NCBI GenBank assembly: GCA_905480485.1
Contig: CAJQQM010000040.1
Span: forward strand, 44,213 to 108,212
Source: an uncultured Aureispira sp.
GTDB lineage: Bacteria > Bacteroidota > Bacteroidia > Chitinophagales > Saprospiraceae
Reading direction: 5' to 3'
DNA length: 64,000 nucleotides
The translations under genes and the position numbers were made by a program. This document shows, piece after piece, positions 1 through 9,948 of the stretch. Under the pieces are notes generated by a model that was not told the origin of the DNA, did no database searches, and saw only the letters and a program-made list of their open reading frames with translations. The stretch's first letter is position 1. Each line of letters starts with the position of its first letter.

Positions 1-1075
1 TGGTTTGCTCGTTTATTATTGTCCCCCCCCCTGACACAAAGGCAATCGTGGGGACAGCGACACCACATTTGCTGGAATTGGCTAATGCAGCTCGTCTTGG
101 TGAAATAGACATGACCGTTCGAACACGAGCTTTTTGGTCGGCCGTAAAAAGATTCATACAGGCATCATTTGTGTAATCCATATAGTTTTCGATCTGGTCT
201 ACAGAATTGCAGGAAACATGACCATTGGGACAGCCAAAATTAGAATTGTCAGAATTGGGCGTATCGTTGCAGAAATCGTCTACACCACAATTGCCGTCTC
301 CCCAAATGTGACGAAGGCCCATCCAATGTCCGACTTCGTGTGTCATCGTACGTCCAAGGTTGTAGGGTGCACCTCCTGGAAAAGGATTGGCTACCGACCC
401 TATTGTAGAATACAAATGTACCACACCATCGGTGTTAGCAGCCCCTCCGTTATTATTGAGCCCACCTAAGCCAGAGGCATCTGGAAACTGAGCATAACCC
501 AAAATACCCCCACTGATATCACAGACCCATATATTCATGTAGTCGTCCGGGCTCCATATTGTACCAGGTTTGATGGTACCATCTATTTGATTTGTAGTAA
601 ATGGCCCGTCACCGTAGGTAGTCACACGATTAATCCCTTGTTCTGCCATAATATTATCGCTTGGGTCAAGGGTAGCTAGACAAAATTCAATTTCCAAATC
701 AGCTCTTGTTGCATTGGTACTGCCTGCCAAATCTCTAAAATCAATATTTAACTGGTCAACCTGAGCTTGCACTTGTGCTGCTGAAATATTTTCGGCACCT
801 GCGCCATCGGTGATAATATGAAAAACAACTGGAATAGTAAGAAGTGGTGCTCGATAGCCCTCATTTTGTTGTCTTTTAAACTGCTCGACATGTGGAGCGA
901 TGTGATTTTCAAAATCATTTAAACTACCTCTATCCGGAAAATTTTGGCGTAATCTAGCGTCCATTTCCATGGTAGCACATCGTTGATCGATTATATCACT
1001 TAATTGCGCGCTTGCGGTATGCGTCAATAATAGACAAAATATCCCTAAGGTCGTGAGTTGATAAAATAGTTTCAT
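1..1075 (-). CDS. Secreted M43-family (cytophagalysin/pappalysin-like) zinc metalloprotease, C-terminus cut by window edge
   Basis: Manual minus-strand translation from ATG at 1075: signal peptide MKLFYQLTTLGIFCLLLTHTASAQ, zinc motif HEVGHWMGLRHIWGDG, Met-turn region YMDYTNDACMNLFT. Absent from the ORF track because no stop lies inside the window. Confidence 0.88.
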   Translation of the reverse strand, partial: MKLFYQLTTLGIFCLLLTHTASAQLSDIIDQRCATMEMDARLRQNFPDRGSLNDFENHIAPHVEQFKRQQNEGYRAPLLTIPVVFHIITDGAGAENISAAQVQAQVDQLNIDFRDLAGSTNATRADLEIEFCLATLDPSDNIMAEQGINRVTTYGDGPFTTNQIDGTIKPGTIWSPDDYMNIWVCDISGGILGYAQFPDASGLGGLNNNGGAANTDGVVHLYSTIGSVANPFPGGAPYNLGRTMTHEVGHWMGLRHIWGDGNCGVDDFCNDTPNSDNSNFGCPNGHVSCNSVDQIENYMDYTNDACMNLFTADQKARVRTVMSISPRRAALANSSKCGVAVPTIAFVSGGGTIINEQT

Positions 1076-1510
1076 AGTATTTTGTGATGGTTTTCGTGTT
1101 GGCAATAGTAGAACGTATCTCATTGATTTGGCAGGAATGAGTGTGGCTGTTATAATGTTCTGCACAAAACCGAAAGACAATATTAATAATTTTAAATATT
1201 AAATTCTACAAAATAGTCGGTAGCTTTTATTAAAAATAATTTAAAATAAGTACTCATAAGAGATTATTTGGACTATACAGTATTAACAAATTTTAATTTC
1301 AAACTGTTTAATAAAGCGAAAAGAAAGTCACTAAATTTTGGCGTTATAACTACAGATTATTCTTTTATACATATGGCTATAAAGAAGGCGCTCCGAAGCT
1401 GTAGATTAATAAATCCATAAATCTTTGTGTATTTATGAATCAATTTATTTTTATCATTCCATGGAATGATTATTTTTGTTGCATCAAAAGTTAATGCAAA
1501 AACAGGATAC

Positions 1511-3016
1511 ATGAATTTTATAGAAGAATTGAAATGGAGAGGCTTATACAAAGAGGCTACCGCCGGCTTAGAAGAAGTGGCAAACCAAGACAAAATTGTC
1601 GGTTATATTGGCTATGACCCCACTGCTGCTTCTCTCACTATTGGCAATATGGTTACAATAATGTTGCTCAAACATTTTCAATTACACGGTCACCGTCCGA
1701 TTGTTTTGATGGGTGGGGCAACCGGAAAAATTGGCGACCCCTCAGGAAAAGATGCCGAACGTCAGCTTTTGAGCTACGATATCATTGATGAAAACATAGA
1801 AAAGTTCAAAAAGCAATTCGCTAAGTTTCTTGATTTTGATGGAGAAAATGCAGCCATAATTCTTAATAACGAACATTTCTACCAAGATATGGATGTCTTT
1901 AGTTTCTTGAGAAATGTAGGCAAAAATATTACAGTAAATTATATGATGGCTAAAGATTCTGTCAAAAACAGAATTAACAACCGGGAACAAGGATTATCCT
2001 TTACGGAGTTTTCTTATCAGATAATTCAAGGCTACGATTTTCAATACTTACAAGAACATCATCAGTGTTCGCTTCAAATGGGAGGGTCGGACCAATGGGG
2101 AAACATAACGACTGGCACCCACTTTGTAGGCAAAAATGGAGCTAAGGCCTATGGTCTAACATGCCCCCTACTGACCAAATCTGATGGTTCTAAGTTTGGC
2201 AAATCAGAACAAGGCAATGTATGGTTGGACGAAACAATGACCTCTCCCTTTCAATTTTATCAATTTTGGTTAAACAAAATTAGCGATGATGACATTGAAA
2301 AAATGTTTAAAATATTTTCTTTGAAATCGAAGCAAACTATTGAGGCTTTGCTGGAAGAACACCTTGAAGAAAGTCCGCGCATATTGTTGCAAATGCTGGC
2401 CGAAGAACTCACCACTAGAGTGCACGGCAAAGCCGCACTGGAAGGGGTGCAAAAAGCCACCGCTATTGTATTTAACAAAAAACTAAAATATGATTTATTG
2501 CAGGATTTATCTGCTGCAGATTTTGATATTCTCAAAAGTGAGTTGCCTTGTTTTTATATAGACAACGAACTCCTTGATAAAGGGATTCAACTGGATGATT
2601 TACTGGTAAAAAGCCACAGTAGCTTAGATTCGAAAGGAAAAATCAGAAACGCAATTAAGGGCAATGCCCTTTCGATTAATACCCAAAAACCTAGCAGTCA
2701 CAGCCAACAAATCGACCGTTCATTTTTGATAAATAATCAAGTGATTTATTTTCAGAATGGAAAGAAAAATAAGTTTTTGGGCATACCTCTACAACTTAAA
2801 GCAGACGAAAAGAAAGCCTTAATTGACTTAGATCAACTGCAATTAAAGACAGCGAAAGGCGAAGAAAGTGAACAACAAAACCTTGCATTTGGACAATGGG
2901 CAAAAAAGTACGAAACCGTGCTTGCTAATCTAATTGAAACTGGTTATGTCAGCAGTAATTTACCAGCACAACTGAGTCACAAGGGACAGCTTCTTTGTAA
3001 GTTGATCAGTCGTTAA
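1511..3016 (+). CDS. tyrS: Tyrosyl-tRNA synthetase with C-terminal extension (internal start MNFIEELKWRG preferred over ORF start 1466)
   Basis: DPTAASLTIGNM, GGATGKIGDPSGKDAER, QMGGSDQWGNI, KFGKS; S4-like region then about 75 extra residues. Confidence 0.93.
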   Translation: MNFIEELKWRGLYKEATAGLEEVANQDKIVGYIGYDPTAASLTIGNMVTIMLLKHFQLHGHRPIVLMGGATGKIGDPSGKDAERQLLSYDIIDENIEKFKKQFAKFLDFDGENAAIILNNEHFYQDMDVFSFLRNVGKNITVNYMMAKDSVKNRINNREQGLSFTEFSYQIIQGYDFQYLQEHHQCSLQMGGSDQWGNITTGTHFVGKNGAKAYGLTCPLLTKSDGSKFGKSEQGNVWLDETMTSPFQFYQFWLNKISDDDIEKMFKIFSLKSKQTIEALLEEHLEESPRILLQMLAEELTTRVHGKAALEGVQKATAIVFNKKLKYDLLQDLSAADFDILKSELPCFYIDNELLDKGIQLDDLLVKSHSSLDSKGKIRNAIKGNALSINTQKPSSHSQQIDRSFLINNQVIYFQNGKKNKFLGIPLQLKADEKKALIDLDQLQLKTAKGEESEQQNLAFGQWAKKYETVLANLIETGYVSSNLPAQLSHKGQLLCKLISR

Positions 3017-3023
3017 TTGATGG

Positions 3024-3620
3024 CTATTTAGATGCATAGAGCTTGGCATATTTGGCTATATACTTTCCAATCATATCAAACTCTAAGTTGACGCTGTCTC
3101 CTACCTTCAGATTCCTAAAAATAGTATGTTCAAAGGTATATGGTATGATCGCCACGCTGAATTGTTCATCGCTAGGATCGACAACTGTCAGACTAGTACC
3201 GTTGACACAAATCGAACCTTTATCGACTAATAAAAGGTCTTCAGTAGCTTGGTACGCGAAGCTGAATTCCCAACTACCGTCTACCGATTTTATTGCCGTG
3301 CATGTACCGGTCATATCAACATGTCCTTGTACTATATGACCATCTAATCGAGCATTCATAACCATTGCCCGTTCTAGATTCACTTCAGTTCCTAGCTGCC
3401 AATCACCCAAATTTGTTTTGTCTAAAGTTTCCTGAACGGCAGTTACAACATAACAATCATTTTGAATACCTACAACGGTGAGGCACACGCCTGAATGAGC
3501 AACTGATTCATCTATATTTAAGGCCTCAACCATTGTAGATTCTATAGTAAAATGAACATTACTTCCTTCTTTTTCGATTTTAACAACCTTTCCTATATCT
3601 TTTATTATACCCGTAAACAT
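3024..3620 (-). CDS. ribE: Riboflavin synthase alpha subunit
   Basis: MFTGIIKDIGKV start and duplicated lumazine-binding repeats (GVCLTV, GTSLTV; DGHIVQGHVD). Confidence 0.95.
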   Translation of the reverse strand: MFTGIIKDIGKVVKIEKEGSNVHFTIESTMVEALNIDESVAHSGVCLTVVGIQNDCYVVTAVQETLDKTNLGDWQLGTEVNLERAMVMNARLDGHIVQGHVDMTGTCTAIKSVDGSWEFSFAYQATEDLLLVDKGSICVNGTSLTVVDPSDEQFSVAIIPYTFEHTIFRNLKVGDSVNLEFDMIGKYIAKYAKLYASK

Positions 3621-3629
3621 AGATTTTTT

Positions 3630-5135
3630 TTAATTAAGTTGGATAATTTTTTGTAGAGCTGAAGCTATTTTACGGTCATCAGACAAGCGAGGCACTTTAT
3701 TCTGTCCTCCTAATTTGCCAATAGACTGCATATATTCCCTGAATGTATTTCGAGGCACAGGCCTAATTACTAGATTTTGTAATACATTCCCTAACCTCAA
3801 GTCTTTGTAATAACAATTCAGTTCTTGTAGTATTAAATCAACTTGCTCCGAAAAGGTTGCAATATTCCTTGGAATTTTATCAAATTCTACAAACCATTCA
3901 TGATAAGAATTAGTATCAGCAAGCTCACTTAACTTAGGTGCTACCGTAAATTCTACTATTTGAATAGATTGATTTAAAGCCACTTGCATTAAAGCGGTCT
4001 CTACTTCATGGCCAATAACATGTTCTCCAAAAGAAGATATAAAGTGATTGACCCGTCCTGTAACAAGAATTCTGTAAGGTTTTAAACTCACAAACCGTAC
4101 GGTATCTCCAATCAAATAAGACCACAGGCCGGCATTTGTATTCAATAAAATAGCATAATCAAGATCTTTTTCAACTTGTTCAATACTGTAGCGAGGTGCA
4201 TCTTGTTGATGTACTTTTTCGAGGGGAATGAACTCGTAAAAGATACCTGAATTAATATTCAGCAACAATCCTTCGTCGTCTTGTTGGTCTTGAAAAGCAA
4301 TAAAACCCTCAGATGCGGGATAGGTTTCGATAGAGGGTATAACCCCTCCGGTTAGGCTTTCTAGTTTGGCTCGATACGGCCTAAAGTTTACGCCACCATA
4401 AACAAATAATGATAAGTTAGGGAAGACCTCAAGAATAGTCGTCTTGCCAGTATAGTCCAAAAGCTTTTCGTAGTACATTTGAACCCAAGGAGGAATGCCA
4501 CTTATCATCCTTAAATCTTGCCCAACGGTTTCTTCAACGATGGCATCTAGTTTATCTTCCCAGGCATCAATACAGTTAGTAGGATACGATGGCAATTGAC
4601 TCGATTTAAGCCAAGATGGAATTAGATGGTTCGAAATACCCGAAAGCCTTCCGGTTGGAATGCCATTGTGTTCATCCAAAGCGGGGGAACCCGACAAAAA
4701 AATCATCTTGCCATCCATAAATTCTGCACGTTGGTATCGATGAATATAATAAAAAACTGCATTTCGAGCCGTTCCAAAATGGTTGGGAATACTTGCTTTG
4801 CTCAGTGGAATGAATTTAGCCCCCGAAGTGGTACCAGAAGTTTTGGCAAAATAGCGGGGTTTCCCAGGCCACAAAATATTGCTTTGACCTTCTTTTAGCA
4901 AATCGATATAGGTTTTGAGTCCTTCATAATCTCGCAAGGCAACCTGTTGCTTATAGTCTTGATAGGTCTTGATTTTATGAAAACCGTGGTCTTTGCCAAA
5001 GGCTGTATTTTGAGCTTGTTGAATCAAACGCTGAAAAACCTTTTCTTGACAAGCTTCGGCTTGTTGCATATCTTTGTTTAATTGCCTCGAAGTAAAGCCG
5101 GCAATTTTTTTGATCAGGTTTGTTTTGATGGACAT
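3630..5135 (-). CDS. GH3 auxin-responsive promoter family protein (acyl-adenylating superfamily)
   Basis: AKTSGTTSGAKFIPLS, YPASEGFIAFQ, LITG/GRVNHFISSFGEHVIGHEVE motifs of the GH3 family. Confidence 0.9.
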   Translation of the reverse strand: MSIKTNLIKKIAGFTSRQLNKDMQQAEACQEKVFQRLIQQAQNTAFGKDHGFHKIKTYQDYKQQVALRDYEGLKTYIDLLKEGQSNILWPGKPRYFAKTSGTTSGAKFIPLSKASIPNHFGTARNAVFYYIHRYQRAEFMDGKMIFLSGSPALDEHNGIPTGRLSGISNHLIPSWLKSSQLPSYPTNCIDAWEDKLDAIVEETVGQDLRMISGIPPWVQMYYEKLLDYTGKTTILEVFPNLSLFVYGGVNFRPYRAKLESLTGGVIPSIETYPASEGFIAFQDQQDDEGLLLNINSGIFYEFIPLEKVHQQDAPRYSIEQVEKDLDYAILLNTNAGLWSYLIGDTVRFVSLKPYRILVTGRVNHFISSFGEHVIGHEVETALMQVALNQSIQIVEFTVAPKLSELADTNSYHEWFVEFDKIPRNIATFSEQVDLILQELNCYYKDLRLGNVLQNLVIRPVPRNTFREYMQSIGKLGGQNKVPRLSDDRKIASALQKIIQLN

Positions 5136-5203
5136 AAAAGGATAGATAAGTAATGAAATTTTCTAAATATACAATCCTATTTTTAAGAATCCTTGGCTGG
5201 GAC

Positions 5204-5241
5204 AAAAAAAAACTCTTCCGACTTGTTATAGAAGGAAGAGT
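5204..5241 (-). terminator. Intrinsic terminator-like hairpin inside the GH3 gene leader
   Basis: Minus strand ACTCTTCC-N14-GGAAGAGT followed by a run of T; about 70 nt upstream of the GH3 ATG with no minus-strand gene immediately upstream. Confidence 0.6.
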
Positions 5242-5265
5242 CCTAAAAACCCAAACAAATAAACA

Positions 5266-5273
5266 CAAAGATA
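5266..5273 (-). promoter_or_regulatory. Candidate Bacteroidota -7 box (TATCTTTG, consensus TAnnTTTG) for the GH3 gene
   Basis: Exact TAnnTTTG match on minus strand; no well spaced -33 element seen. Confidence 0.35.
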
Positions 5274-5573
5274 TAACGAAGATAAACATATTTCTGATAA
5301 CTCAAAAAGCAAAAAGCAAAATTTAATATTATTTTTAAAGTATTTGAAGTGGAAAAGATTTAAAGAGTTCATTTTCAACAAATAATATTTTTATATTTTT
5401 TTTATTAATATTAAAAACCTAAATGAATATCTTGTAAAAGCTTGGTTTCTAGGCTTTCCATTATTTTACTTTTTTTAATCTTTGATTAATCTTTTAGCAT
5501 AAAATTTTTTGTAACCTAATTGAAAAGACAACGTAAGAAAACCCTACACATTTTATTTCATATTAAAGCAACT

Positions 5574-6302
5574 ATGTTACAACACATTGAATTACAAAAT
5601 ATCTTGATTTTAGATATTGAAACCGTTTCAAAGTCTCCAAATTTCGAATCATTAACACCCCAAATGCAACAATTATGGTCTCAAAAATCGGCTCAAATTC
5701 AGCAACGTAAAGCCGAAGATAATCGATGTACTGATGCGGAAAATTATAAGGCATCAGCTGGTATTTACGCAGAATTTGGAAAAATAGTTTGTATATCAGT
5801 CGGTATATTTACGAAAGAAAACCAACTAAAATTAAAATCATTTTATGGTCACGACGAAGCAAAAATTTTAGTAGATTTTGTGCAAACCTTACAACAATTC
5901 CATAGAGAAAACCGGTATATATGTGGTCATAATATAAGAGAGTTTGACATTCCGTATATCTGTAGAAGACTACTTGTTCATCAAATTACCCTGCCAGATT
6001 GTCTGACAATAGCCGGCAAAAAACCCTGGCAACTTGAACATTTTTTAGATACAATGAACCTTTGGAAATTTGGCGACTACAAGCATTATACTTCGTTAAA
6101 GCTTTTGTGTAGTTTGTTTAATATCCCTAGTCCTAAAGATGATATTGATGGTGCTGCTGTGAGTATATCCTATTGGAAAGACGATGATTTGAATGGCATC
6201 AAAAATTATTGTAAAAAAGATGTAGTCGCTACGGCAAGGTTATTGATGCGATATCAGTGTCGTCCGTTAGTAGAGGATACTCAAATTATTTATACCAACT
6301 AA
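5574..6302 (+). CDS. Predicted 3'-5' exonuclease, PolB-exonuclease-like
   Basis: LILDIETVS, ICGHNIREFDIPYICRRLL, DLNGIKNYCKKDVVATARLL (Exo I/II/III-like motifs). ATG at 5574 preferred over ORF-track start. Confidence 0.82.
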   Translation: MLQHIELQNILILDIETVSKSPNFESLTPQMQQLWSQKSAQIQQRKAEDNRCTDAENYKASAGIYAEFGKIVCISVGIFTKENQLKLKSFYGHDEAKILVDFVQTLQQFHRENRYICGHNIREFDIPYICRRLLVHQITLPDCLTIAGKKPWQLEHFLDTMNLWKFGDYKHYTSLKLLCSLFNIPSPKDDIDGAAVSISYWKDDDLNGIKNYCKKDVVATARLLMRYQCRPLVEDTQIIYTN

Positions 6303-6381
6303 TAAGACGTATAATTGACAAAATTTAGAAGGGTTTGTGCGGAATAAGCTCTATTTTTGAGAATTCTCGCAGCTAGTATCT

Positions 6382-6969
6382 ATGAAAACGAAAGAAGAAA
6401 AATTTTGGGCTTGGTTTGAAAAGCATCAAGAAGTTTTGTTTGAAATGAAGCACGAACAAAATGAATGGTATGATGCCCTAAGCAAGCAACTAATGACGGT
6501 TAACAAAGAACTCACTTTTGAGTTTTCGAGCCATCACAGCAAATGCAGCAAAGATTTATGTATTTCGGCCGATGGTATGAAAAAAAATTTTCCGGCAGTT
6601 ATAAAATTAGTGCAGCTAGCCCCTAATCTTAAAAGGTGGAAAATAAAAGCATTTCGTCAACGCATTCCAAATCAAAATATCAGTATTCAGGTGAACGATA
6701 TTGAATTATCGTATCAAGATATGTATTTCAGGTATAGCCCAGATAACGGAAAAGTTGGTCTAGAAATTCATGTTCGAAATTTTGTAGATACGCAGGATTA
6801 TGTGTCGGGTATTTTTATTATGCTCGATGCACTCTTAGGAGAATACGATGTAGGCACCCAAATTAGTTTTATTAAATGGAAAAAGCTTGATGAGAACTGC
6901 GTAGACGAACTTACTCCCTTTGTGCAGTTGTATCCTCTAGTAAATAAGCAAAAAGCACTCAAAAACTAA
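6382..6969 (+). CDS. Conserved hypothetical protein
   Basis: Long ORF in a tight gene string; no confidently recognised domain. Confidence 0.7.
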   Translation: MKTKEEKFWAWFEKHQEVLFEMKHEQNEWYDALSKQLMTVNKELTFEFSSHHSKCSKDLCISADGMKKNFPAVIKLVQLAPNLKRWKIKAFRQRIPNQNISIQVNDIELSYQDMYFRYSPDNGKVGLEIHVRNFVDTQDYVSGIFIMLDALLGEYDVGTQISFIKWKKLDENCVDELTPFVQLYPLVNKQKALKN

Positions 6970-6970
6970 G

Positions 6971-7936
6971 ATGGAATTTTGGAACAACTATATCGTGGTT
7001 TTTCTAGATAGTATGGGCCTGACGGCGGTTGCCGCTGCCAAGTATCGTATATTTTATATTTACATACTCTCATCAGTTATTATTGCCTTCCTCTACTTTA
7101 GGTTGATTTTCATCCAAAAAAAGAGCAACAAAAAACTTTCCTTTCTAAGGTATATTTTACCAAAATCAATTTGGCTACATCGCTCAGCTGTCATCGACTA
7201 TCAACTGTTTGTGCTTAATAACCTCCTAAAAGTACTACTTATAGCTCCGTATTTTATGGCACATCTAACTGCGGCCTACCTAGTAACATCTGCCTGGGAA
7301 TATTTTTGGACTTACCAAGATGCCCTATCATTAAATAGTAACTATATAAATCTGCTGTACAGTGTGGTGTTTATACTACTATCGGATTTTAGTCGATTTT
7401 TATTTCATTATTGTTTTCATAAAATTCCAATTTTGTGGCAATTCCACAAAGTTCATCACAGCGCAGAAGTCCTAACACCTATGACACTTTATAGGGTGCA
7501 CCCTTTCGAATATATTTGTCTAAAAATGAGGAGTGTTATTGTTTTCGGAGCGATTACAGGAAGTTTTTATTTTTGGTTTAGAGCTGGTTTGCAACCGATT
7601 TCAATATTGAAAATTCATGCTGCTATTTTTATATTTAATTTGCTCGGTGCTAACCTCAGGCATTCACATATTCCCATTCGTTTTGGGAAATACTTTGAAC
7701 GTATTTTTATTAGTCCGGCACAGCATCAAATTCACCACAGCAACGATTCTATACACTTTGACAAAAACTTTGGGAGCATTTTTGCTTTTTGGGATGGATT
7801 ATTTGGAACCCTAGAAATCAGTCAACAAGAACAAAAAATTCGTTTTGGCATTGAAGCGCAAGAACAAAAAAAATACAAAACACTCTCCGACAATATTTTA
7901 AAGCCTATATTAGGCCTCTTTAGCAACAAACCCTAA
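6971..7936 (+). CDS. Sterol desaturase / fatty acid hydroxylase family membrane protein
   Basis: Histidine boxes HYCFH, HKVHH, HQIHH and multiple TM helices. Confidence 0.9.
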   Translation: MEFWNNYIVVFLDSMGLTAVAAAKYRIFYIYILSSVIIAFLYFRLIFIQKKSNKKLSFLRYILPKSIWLHRSAVIDYQLFVLNNLLKVLLIAPYFMAHLTAAYLVTSAWEYFWTYQDALSLNSNYINLLYSVVFILLSDFSRFLFHYCFHKIPILWQFHKVHHSAEVLTPMTLYRVHPFEYICLKMRSVIVFGAITGSFYFWFRAGLQPISILKIHAAIFIFNLLGANLRHSHIPIRFGKYFERIFISPAQHQIHHSNDSIHFDKNFGSIFAFWDGLFGTLEISQQEQKIRFGIEAQEQKKYKTLSDNILKPILGLFSNKP

Positions 7937-8565
7937 AGCTCATTGATTGTTTTAGCCAGTTCGTAGCCTAACTCAATTTTAACTTGCCAATCTTTCCGTT
8001 TGCTTTCAGTATTAATCATAATTACTTCATTGTATTCCAAGCAATTAGAGTTTATGGAAAACTCGCCCCTCATATTGGGTATTTTCCGAAGGAACAATTG
8101 TCGAATCCTGGCATTCAAGAGTTGTTTAACAAATCGCTCATTATTTGACTTAATCATGTATTGATCGTCAAAGTTTTGATGCCCAAGTTGTATATCTTGC
8201 GTGCCCACCATTTTTCCAATTTTAGAAAAGAATCCCTCTTTATACAACCTAAAACTTAGGTCTTGAACCGTAGTCAGACGAAAAGTAAAAGCAGTGTAAA
8301 CAACCTGATTATCTCCTGAACCATGTTTATACATGTTAGAAAAAAAATCAAGGCCCTTATATACACCCGAAATAGTAGGATAATGCCCTAAAATAAATTT
8401 CCATTTAGAGGGAGGAAGATTGAGGTTCAACTGATTTCGATCACTCAAAGTCTTCCATTGAGCATTTACTTTTTTATAATTTCTTGCTATTAAATAAAAT
8501 ATAAAATAAAAGAAAGCAACAACAGATAAAATAGCCAAAAACGATACTAACAATGATTCATCCAT
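7933..8565 (-). CDS. Hypothetical membrane-anchored protein
   Basis: N-terminal TM helix; ORF with 4-bp tail-to-tail overlap with preceding gene. Confidence 0.65.
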   Translation of the reverse strand: MDESLLVSFLAILSVVAFFYFIFYLIARNYKKVNAQWKTLSDRNQLNLNLPPSKWKFILGHYPTISGVYKGLDFFSNMYKHGSGDNQVVYTAFTFRLTTVQDLSFRLYKEGFFSKIGKMVGTQDIQLGHQNFDDQYMIKSNNERFVKQLLNARIRQLFLRKIPNMRGEFSINSNCLEYNEVIMINTESKRKDWQVKIELGYELAKTINEL

Positions 8566-8620
8566 CCTTTTTATGTTTTGAGCTTTTTAGCCCTTATAAA
8601 ATAATTACTCAGCAACTTAT

Positions 8621-9913
8621 TCAAAAATGTTGTTGATAAAAATCTACGATTCGTTCGTCCACCATAATATCTTGTGGTTTCAACGGTCTTTTGAGAACAA
8701 TACCTTCTAGTGTTTTGCACCGGCTAAGGGCCACATAGGTTTGACCGTACTCAAAGGCCCCTTTACCCATATCGATGATCACTCTTTCAAAGGTCTTACC
8801 CTGACTTTTATGTATGGTCATCGCCCAGGCTAAACGCAAAGGATATTGTTCAAATTTACCAATTTTTTGGGTATTAATTTCTTGTTTTTCATTGATACTG
8901 TGCTTGACGACATCCCAAGCAAAACGTTCAACATCTATTTCTTCAAGGCTACCTCGATTATTTAAAATCTGAACTTTTATACAATCTTGACTCAAAAAAC
9001 TAATACAACCCACCGTACCGTTGACATAACGCTTCATTGGGTCATTTTTCAAAAACATAACTTGTGCCCCTTTTTTGAGTACCAAAGGGGTTTCTGCAGG
9101 TAATGCATGCACCGTACCCGATACTTGAGCAATAAAAGAAAATGACTCGGCTGATAAGGCAGCTAATTTGTCCCGATTAATCGCATCTACTTCGGCGTTT
9201 CTTGCAGAAAGAGTCACAAAAAATTCGTCCTCCTTAAAATCTTCAACATAGCGCTCATTAATTTCATTAAACTCATCGTAATCTATTCTCCTAAGCCGAA
9301 TTGCATCTAATAGACGAATAAAACGTCGATTCTCTTGACGATAGACCTGCCGCAACTCAATCATTAAAATATCCAGCTCTTGCTTAAACACCTGCGCTGA
9401 GAAGAAGTAAGGACTAGCGTATTGTTGTTGAAACAGTAATTTTTCTTCAACCGAAGCTATCACAGGAGGCAATTGAAATAAATCGCCAAAAAATATCATT
9501 TGTACTCCACCAAAAGCATCAGGATTATTTCTGTTTATACGAAGGAAGAAGTCGATTTGTTCGATCATATCCGCTCTGACCATCGATATTTCATCAATGA
9601 CGATAGCATCTAGGGACTGGAAGATACGTCGATTTCGTCGGATATTTAGCTCTTCTTTTTTGAGCGGACGTGGCGGAAAACCAAAAAAAGAATGGATGGT
9701 TTGACCTTCTACATTGAGGGCAGCAATCCCTGTTGGAGCCAAAACTACTATGTTTTTAGAGGTTTTTTTTCTCCAATATTGCAAGAGCGTTGACTTTCCT
9801 GTTCCAGCCTTACCCGTTATAAATAAACAAGGATTTTGGCTGTTCTCCATTTCTTGAATACAAGCTTTAAAGTCGTCATTAATGTCAATACCACTATCGG
9901 GGGATGATAACAT
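8621..9913 (-). CDS. AAA ATPase / PIF1-like helicase
   Basis: Walker A GKAGTGKST, APTGIAALNVEGQTIHSFF, Walker B IVIDEISMV, C-terminal AMTIHKSQGKTFERVIID and YVALSRC. Confidence 0.9.
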   Translation of the reverse strand: MLSSPDSGIDINDDFKACIQEMENSQNPCLFITGKAGTGKSTLLQYWRKKTSKNIVVLAPTGIAALNVEGQTIHSFFGFPPRPLKKEELNIRRNRRIFQSLDAIVIDEISMVRADMIEQIDFFLRINRNNPDAFGGVQMIFFGDLFQLPPVIASVEEKLLFQQQYASPYFFSAQVFKQELDILMIELRQVYRQENRRFIRLLDAIRLRRIDYDEFNEINERYVEDFKEDEFFVTLSARNAEVDAINRDKLAALSAESFSFIAQVSGTVHALPAETPLVLKKGAQVMFLKNDPMKRYVNGTVGCISFLSQDCIKVQILNNRGSLEEIDVERFAWDVVKHSINEKQEINTQKIGKFEQYPLRLAWAMTIHKSQGKTFERVIIDMGKGAFEYGQTYVALSRCKTLEGIVLKRPLKPQDIMVDERIVDFYQQHF

Positions 9914-9948
9914 ACACGTGCTATTATTAGAACCTTATTAGCAAAGGT

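Noticed and set aside
1435-1494. Short ORF MNQFIFIIPWNDYFCCIKS upstream of tyrS as a Tyr leader peptide
   Set aside because: Only one Tyr codon and no convincing terminator following it.
4975-5289. 104-aa ORF MFIFVISLCLFVWVFR... as a Phe-rich leader peptide for GH3
   Set aside because: It reads through the hairpin and into the GH3 CDS in another frame; Phe content is explained by T-rich DNA and there is no logical link between GH3 and Phe.
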